Of a stretch of 11,594 bases of DNA, positions 1 through 6,171 are shown piece by piece. Origin of the DNA: an uncultured Mycoplasmatota bacterium (lineage in GTDB: Bacteria; Bacillota_I; Bacilli_A; RF39; UBA660); contig CAMOFW010000019.1 in the NCBI GenBank assembly GCA_946613765.1, positions 1-11,594 of the forward strand. Reading direction: 5' to 3'. Both the position numbers and the translations under genes were made by a program. The notes beneath the pieces are model-generated. The model was given only the letters and a program-made list of their open reading frames with translations, ran no database searches and had not been told where the DNA came from. How positions within the stretch are numbered: the first letter of the stretch is position 1; each line of letters opens with the position of its first letter.

Positions 1-967
1 TAAAAATAATATTTTGTACAATATCTACTCTCTTATCATTATATTTAGGACTTACTTCATAACCAAGTTTCTCCATTACATAACTAAGAAGAATTGCTGT
101 CTTAATACTACTTAAAACAACTTGTGGAGCCATATATAAACCAAGTAAAAACATTCTATTAGCATTTCCACTTGGACCAACTTCTTTTCCTTGTCCTGGA
201 ACATTCAATCTTTCAGCGCAAAGTTCTACCAAATCATGCCTACCACAAATATAAGCCCCATTCGTAGCCATTCCTGCTCCTAAATTCTTAATTAAACTAC
301 CTACTACTAAATCAGCCCCAACTTCTGTAGGTTCCTTATAATCAACAAATTCGCAGTAGCAATTATCAACCATAATAATAACATTTTTATCTATCTTTCT
401 AATTTCTTTAATAATTTTTTCTATCTTTTCAATAGAAATACTCTCTCTTGTTGAATATCCTTTACTTCTTTGAATAGTAACCATTTTAACCTTATTTCTA
501 AGAAGTGCACTATATATTTTATCTTTATCAAAATCATTATCTACTAAATCAACTTGTTGATATTTTACTCCATAACTAATTAAACTACTTTTGTTTTCCT
601 TAATACCAATTACTTCATCCAAAGTATCATATGGTTTTCCACTAATAGATAACATTATATCTCCTGGTCTTAAACAAGCCGCCATTGCTACCGTAAGCCC
701 ATGTGTTCCAGATATAAGTTGTGTTCTAACAAGAGCATCTTCACACTTAAAAACATTCGCATATACACTCTCAACTACATCTCTACCACTATCATTATAT
801 CCATATCCTGTAGTACCATATAAATGACTCTCACTAACTTTATTTTCATGAAATGCATTAAGAACTTTCATACTATTTAAAAAACTAATATGTTCATATT
901 TCTTAAATTCATCTCTTAACTTCTCATCAGCATTATAAATATATTCTATTACACTTTTCCTATCCAT
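1..967 (-). CDS. YnbB/methionine gamma-lyase-like PLP-dependent protein (aluminium-resistance family), 3' end cut off
   Basis: This is a fold-type I, PLP-dependent protein of the YnbB family, annotated in databases as methionine gamma-lyase-like or aluminium-resistance protein. Its real substrate is not established. I translated the strand by hand from the ATG at 967; 322 residues are visible before the left edge, and the family is usually about 400-420, so the C-terminus is missing. Visible marks are the phosphate-cup motif SGTHG at residues 86-90, VDNCYCEF with the cofactor-ring aspartate D201, and GSLIKN with K227 as the likely Schiff-base lysine. A glycine-rich stretch follows at 230-232. 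The start is firm: an in-frame TAA lies one codon before the ATG, and an AAGGGATGG ribosome site precedes it. It overlaps the end of the upstream SDR gene by 19 bases in another frame, so the two are probably translationally coupled. Confidence 0.88.
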   Translation of the reverse strand, partial: MDRKSVIEYIYNADEKLRDEFKKYEHISFLNSMKVLNAFHENKVSESHLYGTTGYGYNDSGRDVVESVYANVFKCEDALVRTQLISGTHGLTVAMAACLRPGDIMLSISGKPYDTLDEVIGIKENKSSLISYGVKYQQVDLVDNDFDKDKIYSALLRNKVKMVTIQRSKGYSTRESISIEKIEKIIKEIRKIDKNVIIMVDNCYCEFVDYKEPTEVGADLVVGSLIKNLGAGMATNGAYICGRHDLVELCAERLNVPGQGKEVGPSGNANRMFLLGLYMAPQVVLSSIKTAILLSYVMEKLGYEVSPKYNDKRVDIVQNIIF

Positions 968-1641
968 AACTTACCATCCCTTATATCTATTCTATAAATA
1001 TCTCCACTATCATTATCCATATTAATTATTTTATAAATACCACTACATAATTCAGATATACTAATTAATCTATCTTGTCCTATTCTCTTAAGTTCACTAT
1101 CTAGGTATTCCTTATTCATATTATTAGTACTATCAGAATCTATCCAATTAGGACATATACATAATATTTTATTTCTAGTACAATTACTAATACTCTTACT
1201 AATATTAATAATTCCCGCTTTACTAGCAGAATAATCTATACTATATTCACTATAAGTATCTATTCCATCAGTACTACTAACATTAATAATCATTCCATCA
1301 TCTATATATCTAGAATATATCTGATTACATAAAAAAGTACCCACTAAATTAACTTCAAGTACATTCATAAATTCTTCTTTAGTTTTATTTAAAAAACTAT
1401 TATCCATACTTATAGCAGCTAAATTAATTAAAATATCTATCCTTCCATACTTTTTAATACCATATTTAATAGTATATTCTATATCTTGTTCCATTTTAAT
1501 ATCACATTTAATTATATCAATATTTTCTTCTACAAATTCATGTTTATTATAAGTACTTATAACATTATACCCTAAAGATACTAAATACTTAGCTAAACTA
1601 ATACCTATATCACTACTTCCACCAACTATTAATACATTCAT
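949..1641 (-). CDS. Short-chain dehydrogenase/reductase (SDR, FabG-like), 230 aa
   Basis: This is a classical SDR oxidoreductase, expected to be cytosolic and NAD(P)H-dependent; the substrate cannot be read from the sequence. The Rossmann dinucleotide loop is GGSSDIG at residues 7-13, a variant of TGxxxGIG. NLAA at 73-76 replaces the usual NNAG. N98 follows, then catalytic serine S122 or S123, and the YSASK motif with Y137 and K141. The length is slightly below the usual 240-250; the C-terminal substrate loop is short and poorly conserved, ending in GKLWIGKV. The start ATG has GTGAGGG as ribosome site a few bases upstream. Members of this class include FabG and the YmfI-type EF-P aminopentanone reductase; I cannot choose between these. 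It is the first gene of a two-gene unit with the YnbB-like gene, whose start it overlaps. Confidence 0.85.
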   Translation of the reverse strand: MNVLIVGGSSDIGISLAKYLVSLGYNVISTYNKHEFVEENIDIIKCDIKMEQDIEYTIKYGIKKYGRIDILINLAAISMDNSFLNKTKEEFMNVLEVNLVGTFLCNQIYSRYIDDGMIINVSSTDGIDTYSEYSIDYSASKAGIINISKSISNCTRNKILCICPNWIDSDSTNNMNKEYLDSELKRIGQDRLISISELCSGIYKIINMDNDSGDIYRIDIRDGKLWIGKV

Positions 1642-1663
1642 ATATATCCCTCACACTATTAAT

Positions 1664-1692
1664 ATTATAGCACAAAAAGAAATAGTAGTCAT
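1664..1692 (-). promoter_or_regulatory. Promoter of the SDR-ynbB unit (extended -10)
   Basis: Reading the minus strand, a perfect TATAAT lies at 1669-1664, preceded by TGC at 1672-1670, which gives an extended -10 element. A 17-base spacer separates it from ATGACT at 1692-1687, a four-of-six match to TTGACA. The -35 falls in the loop and 3' arm of the preceding terminator hairpin. It is the only plausible promoter ahead of the SDR gene. Confidence 0.7.
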
Positions 1693-1703
1693 TTCTACTA
1701 TTT
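1673..1703 (-). terminator. Intrinsic terminator after the sigma factor gene
   Basis: A perfect 9-bp stem, AAATAGTAG pairing with CTACTATTT, has a 6-base loop and is followed on the minus strand by CTTTTTG. The TAG stop codon of the sigma gene (1700-1698) is part of the 5' arm. The T-run leads directly into the TGCTATAAT of the next promoter. Confidence 0.8.
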
Positions 1704-3584
1704 AACTTTTTTTAGAATTTTCCTATTATCATTATTATTACTATAATTATTAACTAAATAATTCTTTATTTTAGGAACAATTATTGAAATATAATATTCT
1801 TCTTCTTTCTTAGAAATATTATCTGTTGAATATAACTTATCTAAATTATCCCCATATATTCTTTTAACTATTCCTCTATCATATATCGGTAACATATTAA
1901 ATGCATCATTAATTTCTTCTCTAGCTAAACTTTCATCATCAAATTCAATAAATTGTATAAAATACAAATAAAATTTAACAAGTAATTCTCTCATCGTAGG
2001 TTTTTTTACTATTATAGTATTACCATTATTATTTTTTTTAATTACTCTTTTATTTTTAATTCTTGCTTTATCTTTAGCTCTTTTAGCTTTCTTTTTTCTC
2101 CTACTATCCATAGCCAATTTAGTAGTTCTAGCAATTACTGTATCAGGATTATCAGAATATTCCATAACTCTTCTAACGTATTTAGGAGATCTAAGTACTG
2201 TTAATGCTTCTAATTCTATCTGTCTAACTCTTTCACGAGTTATTCCAAGTATTTCACCTACTTCTTCTAAAGCTCTATATTTTCCATCCTCAATTCCATA
2301 TCTTAAACTTAAAACATTCTTTTCTCTATCAGTAAGACTACTATCATTAAATATTCCTTTAATAACTACAGGTAAAGTAGTAAAATCAATTGTCTTATCA
2401 ACAGCATCTTGTGAAGAAGGAATAAGATCTATCATTTCAGACTCTTTATCTTCATTAATTGAAACATTAAGACTTAAAGTATCTTCTTGAATTCTATAAA
2501 ACTCAATTACTTCATCTACAGATATTCCAACTTCATTAGCAATTTCAATTACAGTTGGCACACGTCCTAACCTTTGTTCTAATGCTTGACATATCCTTGA
2601 AAACTTTACTAATTCACTTTGCATATTTACCGGTATTCTTATATTTCTTCCACAATCAGCAATAGCTCTTGTTATAGCCTGTCTTATCCACCAAACAGCA
2701 TATGTAGAAAACTTATATCCTTTACTCAAATCAAATTTTTCTACGGCTTTCATTAAGCCAATATTACCTTCTTGAACTAAATCTTCCAAAGATAGTCCTC
2801 TTCCAGTATAGTATTTAGCAACACTAACAACTAATCTTAAATTTCTACTAATAAATTCTTTTTTAGCATAGCTATTTCCATCACGTACCTTCTGAGCCAA
2901 TTCTATTAATTCATCACCTCTTAATAATGGTATTTTATTAATTTCTCTTAAATACATGTTAAAAATATCACTTAAAACATAATTCTCTTCTTCATAATTA
3001 TCTATTACTTTTTCTTCTTTAGTTTTTATTTCTATTCCACATAGTTCACAATAACACTCAATTATTGAAATTAAAACTATATCTTTAAAAATATTATTTA
3101 ATTTACCATTTTTAATTTCAACTATATATCTATCTACTATCAGTTTTAACATCATAGATAATTTATTATTATTATTAATTAAACTAAATAATAAATCTGG
3201 TTCAGGAACAAAATCTAATTGTGAAAAAAAACTAATTAAATCCCTTAAACAATTAAAAGCATCTCCAAAATTATTAATATCACTTAACTTCAAATTAATA
3301 TATTTATTAATTAAATCAAAAGATTTTGTATTATCATTAATTATTTTACTTACTTCATTTAAAAATATATTATTTAATACAACATTAATATAAGCATAAT
3401 AATCATCATCAATATCACACTCATACTTTGATTTTTCTAATTCTTGAAGAATAATACTATCTATATATTCCTTTGATAAATCCAAATAATCATATTTATT
3501 ATAATAACTATTAATAATTGACAATAATACTTCATAAATATCATTATTACTCAAACCTCTAACCACTTTAACATTAATTTTCAT
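1698..3584 (-). CDS. Sigma-70 family RNA polymerase sigma factor with large N- and C-terminal extensions, 628 aa
   Basis: This is an RNA polymerase sigma subunit with a primary-type core. Region 1.2 begins around residue 205 (IFNMYLREINKIPLL). Region 2 runs about 243-313 with NLRLVVSVAKYY, DLVQEGNIGLMKAVEKFD and the -10 reading helix WWIRQAITRAIAD at 298-310. Region 3 is about 315-395, and region 4 about 405-468 with the -35 helix TRERVRQIE at 449-457. Unusual parts are about 200 N-terminal residues containing CYCELC at 177-182, and about 160 residues after region 4: a lysine/arginine-rich linker (495-518) and a helical domain (528-612). I start at the ATG at 3584, which has a GGGGTGG ribosome site; the 24 extra codons open further upstream cross the promoter and part of the terminator. 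It may be the primary RpoD or a second, group-2-like sigma. No dnaG is adjacent. Confidence 0.88.
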   Translation of the reverse strand: MKINVKVVRGLSNNDIYEVLLSIINSYYNKYDYLDLSKEYIDSIILQELEKSKYECDIDDDYYAYINVVLNNIFLNEVSKIINDNTKSFDLINKYINLKLSDINNFGDAFNCLRDLISFFSQLDFVPEPDLLFSLINNNNKLSMMLKLIVDRYIVEIKNGKLNNIFKDIVLISIIECYCELCGIEIKTKEEKVIDNYEEENYVLSDIFNMYLREINKIPLLRGDELIELAQKVRDGNSYAKKEFISRNLRLVVSVAKYYTGRGLSLEDLVQEGNIGLMKAVEKFDLSKGYKFSTYAVWWIRQAITRAIADCGRNIRIPVNMQSELVKFSRICQALEQRLGRVPTVIEIANEVGISVDEVIEFYRIQEDTLSLNVSINEDKESEMIDLIPSSQDAVDKTIDFTTLPVVIKGIFNDSSLTDREKNVLSLRYGIEDGKYRALEEVGEILGITRERVRQIELEALTVLRSPKYVRRVMEYSDNPDTVIARTTKLAMDSRRKKKAKRAKDKARIKNKRVIKKNNNGNTIIVKKPTMRELLVKFYLYFIQFIEFDDESLAREEINDAFNMLPIYDRGIVKRIYGDNLDKLYSTDNISKKEEEYYISIIVPKIKNYLVNNYSNNNDNRKILKKVK

Positions 3585-3611
3585 AATACCACCCCAAAAT
3601 TTACAGCATAT

Positions 3612-3640
3612 ATAATAACACAAAAAGCAATTAATAACAA
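3612..3640 (-). promoter_or_regulatory. Promoter of the sigma factor gene (extended -10)
   Basis: On the minus strand TATTAT (3617-3612, five of six) is preceded by TGT (3620-3618). A 17-base spacer leads back to TTGTTA at 3640-3635, a four-of-six -35. The -35 sits in the loop and inner stem of the terminator of the upstream gene. This placement supports translation starting at 3584 and not further upstream. Confidence 0.65.
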
Positions 3641-3650
3641 TTGCTTTTTT
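3622..3650 (-). terminator. Intrinsic terminator after the LD-carboxypeptidase gene, likely bidirectional
   Basis: A perfect hairpin of 11 bp is formed by AAAAAGCAATT and AATTGCTTTTT with a 6-base loop. The core is GCAATT/AATTGC, and T-runs appear on both strands. It overlaps the TAA stop of the upstream gene at 3651-3649. Confidence 0.8.
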
Positions 3651-4662
3651 AATCAAGATTAAATTTTATTGTACCCTTACCATCTTCAACATTAATATCA
3701 GCTATACTCCCATTAATAATTGTAAAAGATGGTCCTTTATGTGAAATATCAGCATCATATATAATTGGAATATTTAATTTACTAATAACACTATCCATTA
3801 AACAACTCTTAACATCATAATCATAACAAGTAGTATTAGTTCCAAACCTTCCAAAAATAATACCCTTAGTATATTTAAAATAACCAAGTTCATTTAACTT
3901 CCATAGTCCTCTAATAACACCTTCCATACTTATTTCACAATTATCAAAATACCATATAATTCCATCATCTTTATACTTTTCATTAAAATTATTCATTCCA
4001 TCATACTTAGTTCCAGCAAGTTCTAATATTATATCAAAACATCCTCCAATAATTCTTCCATTAACTGATGCTTTTTTATTATCTAAAGTCATCCAATAAA
4101 CTTTATCAGTTAAATTATATCCTTCAAGTCCTGTTATTCTTTTTTTATATTCCCCTTCATACATATCATAACTATGTTGTGTAATTAAATTACCATGAAT
4201 TATTTCTAAAAAATCTTCTTCACTTTTATGAAGTATACTAGCCCCAAAAGAACTAAAATTATGTCCATATATTGTTGCAATATCATATTTAGTAGTAATA
4301 GTATACAATAGTCCTGTAGGATCAGAAAACCCTAAAACATACTTTGGATTATCTAAAAGCAAATTAAAATCAACATACGGAAGTATTTCTACTAAAAAGT
4401 CTCCACCAGCCGCACATAAAATAATATCAATATCTTTATTTTTAAACATCGAATTTATTTCATTAGCTCTTATCTTTTCACTAGCACTTCTACCACGATT
4501 AGAATTAAATATATTTAAAGGCACTACTAAATTATAATTCATATCTTGAAATCTTTTAATTGCATTATTAAATCTATGCTTCTTATCATCACTACTTGCA
4601 CCACCAGAAGGAGCTGGTACTCCAATACAACCATTCTTCTTTAAAAAATTAGGATATATCAT
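3649..4662 (-). CDS. S66-family LD-carboxypeptidase / MccF-like serine peptidase, 337 aa
   Basis: This is a serine peptidase of family S66. The family trims the terminal D-Ala from murein tetrapeptides between L- and D-residues (LdcA) or inactivates peptide-nucleotide antibiotics (MccF). The catalytic triad can be read: S113 in GFSDPT, E243 in YFDNCE and H308 in DISHKGP. The N-terminal VPAPSGG at 15-21 and the CAAGGD strand at 83-88 are also typical. The length of 337 and the triad spacing resemble the longer MccF/YocD branch more than the roughly 305-residue LdcA, so the exact substrate is open. There is no signal peptide, so it should be cytosolic. It begins 11 bases after the stop of the DUF362 gene, with GGTGGG ahead of the ATG, and was probably co-transcribed with it. 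Confidence 0.87.
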   Translation of the reverse strand: MIYPNFLKKNGCIGVPAPSGGASSDDKKHRFNNAIKRFQDMNYNLVVPLNIFNSNRGRSASEKIRANEINSMFKNKDIDIILCAAGGDFLVEILPYVDFNLLLDNPKYVLGFSDPTGLLYTITTKYDIATIYGHNFSSFGASILHKSEEDFLEIIHGNLITQHSYDMYEGEYKKRITGLEGYNLTDKVYWMTLDNKKASVNGRIIGGCFDIILELAGTKYDGMNNFNEKYKDDGIIWYFDNCEISMEGVIRGLWKLNELGYFKYTKGIIFGRFGTNTTCYDYDVKSCLMDSVISKLNIPIIYDADISHKGPSFTIINGSIADINVEDGKGTIKFNLD

Positions 4663-4673
4663 CTTCCCACCAA

Positions 4674-5561
4674 TTATATCTCTATAAGTTCATATTCTGT
4701 AGTACCAAGTCCTAATTTACAAGCATACTCAGTTATATGTCTTCCAACTTGTCTATCTACTCTCTCTTGTAATTTCTTAGCTCCACTATCAGTACTATTC
4801 CAAATCATATCAATAAATGCTTGATCATTAGCAACTGGATCAAGTGATGCTATAATACCCATATCCTTCATAACTGGATCAGTTTGATTTTCATCACAAT
4901 CACAATCAACAGATAAAAAATTCATTACTGTAATATAGACAATTTGTTTATTATTATCATTTAAATAATCACTAACTGCTTTAGCTGCTTCTGCCATTGA
5001 TTCAATAAAATCCTTTTGTTCATATTTAGCATTCCAACAAAGATTAGGATCTTCAGTTTGACCACAAGAATGAATATATGCTTTTCCATTTCTAGAAGCT
5101 ATACCAATTGATTGATTTTTTAAATTAGCACCAAATCCACCCATTGCATGACCCTTACCATGGGCTAAATTAACTATACTATCATATTTTTTAAAACTAT
5201 TTCCAACAATATCATATTTTAAATGTTTACCATTTTTAACAGGAATTTTAAATTCTCCATCACTATCCATAATATCAACTTCTGCAAACGATGTAAACCC
5301 ATGTTCACGTGCAACTTCCAAATGCTCTTCTACTGTATTTCTAGCTCCAGGATATGCCGTATTACATTCAATAATTGTTCCATTTAATTTTTTTACCAAT
5401 GGGCCAATTAAATCTGCTTTTAAATATCCCCTAGAACCTTTTTCCCCAGTTGAAACCTTAACACCTACTTTTCCATTAAGTTTAACTCCTAAACATTCAT
5501 AAATTTTAATTAAACTATCTGCTGTAATTTCTTTACTAAAATAAACCTTTGCTTTTTCCAT
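4674..5561 (-). CDS. DUF362 domain protein (putative Fe-S centre protein), 295 aa
   Basis: This is a DUF362 family protein (COG2768-like); family members are annotated as putative iron-sulfur proteins but no reaction is established. Recognisable family features are GVKVSTGEKGSRGYL at 33-47, the block HGKGHAMGGFGANLKN at 134-149 followed by GIASRNGK, and the C-terminal block with the CDC pair at 220-222 leading into TDPVMKDMGIIASLDPVANDQA. There is no ferredoxin-type CxxCxxC motif, so any metal site must use scattered cysteines (166, 175, 220, 222) and histidines (134, 138). I start at the ATG at 5561 because AGAAAGGTGG lies just upstream, a near-perfect ribosome site that overlaps the alternative GTG at 5570. 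It is the first gene of a unit with the S66 peptidase. Confidence 0.85.
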   Translation of the reverse strand: MEKAKVYFSKEITADSLIKIYECLGVKLNGKVGVKVSTGEKGSRGYLKADLIGPLVKKLNGTIIECNTAYPGARNTVEEHLEVAREHGFTSFAEVDIMDSDGEFKIPVKNGKHLKYDIVGNSFKKYDSIVNLAHGKGHAMGGFGANLKNQSIGIASRNGKAYIHSCGQTEDPNLCWNAKYEQKDFIESMAEAAKAVSDYLNDNNKQIVYITVMNFLSVDCDCDENQTDPVMKDMGIIASLDPVANDQAFIDMIWNSTDSGAKKLQERVDRQVGRHITEYACKLGLGTTEYELIEI

Positions 5562-5585
5562 AATATCCACCTTTCTAACAAATCT

Positions 5586-5594
5586 ATTATATCA
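5586..5594 (-). promoter_or_regulatory. Extended -10 promoter element of the DUF362-S66 peptidase unit
   Basis: TGATATAAT on the minus strand is a perfect TATAAT with an upstream TGn. The hexamer 17 bases upstream, TTCTAT in the 3' arm of the terminator, is a poor -35, so this promoter would rely on the extended -10. It lies 15 bases after the terminator stem. Confidence 0.6.
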
Positions 5595-5600
5595 AATATT

Positions 5601-5631
5601 AAAAAAAAATAGAAGATAAACTCTTCTATTT
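5601..5631 (-). terminator. Intrinsic terminator after the 156-aa gene
   Basis: A perfect 10-bp stem, AAATAGAAGA with TCTTCTATTT, has a 5-base loop and is followed by six further T residues on the minus strand. It starts 8 bases after the stop codon of the upstream gene. Confidence 0.85.
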
Positions 5632-5639
5632 CTATAAAG

Positions 5640-6110
5640 TTAAACCACCATTTCCCTAGATCTAGTTTTTACATATATATTCCTTTTTCCATAAAAACTA
5701 TTAATCATAGAAATCCTATCCAAATCATTTAAAGACTTAAATTCTTCAACACTAAACTCATAATCAACTTGAATAAGTTTTTTTATTTCATTAACAAAAA
5801 ATACTATTTGCTCTTTATTTATACTTCCATCATTAACTGTAAAGCCAAAAGAAGTATTACTTATCATAAAAGGTTCATACTCTCCACTAGTAGATTCTTC
5901 ATGTTCAAATTCATATTTATTAATATGATTACTAAAGCCATCATATAGTTCATTCGTAGTAACACCATCTTTAAACAAGATATCTTTATCACTTTCATAT
6001 TCATAATCCATTAATGCATCATATACCAAATATGCCATTAATTTCATATTATCATAAACTAAACGATTATCTTCATAATTACCTTTAAGAGAAACCTTAT
6101 ATATAACCAT
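5640..6110 (-). CDS. Unrecognised acidic protein, 156 aa
   Basis: I do not recognise this protein. It has no signal peptide, transmembrane segment or cysteine. The N-terminal half is rich in tyrosine and acidic residues (DYEYESDKDILF at 35-46, YEFEHEESTSGEYE at 66-79). The second half has two likely helices at 98-115 (INKEQIVFFVNEIKKLI) and 120-140, and the end is basic (KTRSRE). A TAA lies two codons before the ATG in frame, so the start cannot be further upstream. The nearest ribosome-site match, CGGAG, is about 13 bases away, longer than usual, so translation may be modest. It has a near-consensus promoter upstream and a strong terminator downstream, which supports a real, independently expressed gene. 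It could also be reached by read-through from pbpB. Confidence 0.75.
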   Translation of the reverse strand: MVIYKVSLKGNYEDNRLVYDNMKLMAYLVYDALMDYEYESDKDILFKDGVTTNELYDGFSNHINKYEFEHEESTSGEYEPFMISNTSFGFTVNDGSINKEQIVFFVNEIKKLIQVDYEFSVEEFKSLNDLDRISMINSFYGKRNIYVKTRSREMVV

Positions 6111-6139
6111 ATTTTATTGTCATCTCCGCTCAGGTAAAA

Positions 6140-6168
6140 ATACTAACATAAAAACTTTTATTTGTCAA
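6140..6168 (-). promoter_or_regulatory. Near-consensus promoter of the 156-aa gene
   Basis: On the minus strand a perfect TTGACA at 6168-6163 is followed by a 17-base spacer and TAGTAT at 6145-6140 (five of six) with TGT in front. It begins 3 bases after the pbpB stop codon. The predicted start of transcription near 6133 leaves a leader of about 22 bases. This is the best-matching promoter in the window. Confidence 0.8.
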
Positions 6169-6171
6169 ATT

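Noticed and set aside
591..827. Plus-strand ORF of 78 codons
   Set aside because: It lies fully inside the YnbB-like gene on the opposite strand, whose conserved motifs are clear; it has no family features of its own.
3585..3656. 24 extra N-terminal codons on the sigma factor, with hydrophobic and cysteine-rich residues
   Set aside because: They cross the terminator of the previous gene and the sigma gene's own promoter; the ATG at 3584 has a good ribosome site.
6099..6125. Possible 8-codon leader ORF (ATG at 6125, stop TAA) overlapping the start of the 156-aa gene
   Set aside because: The only ribosome-site match touches its ATG with no spacing, so initiation there is unlikely; no regulatory peptide pattern is visible.
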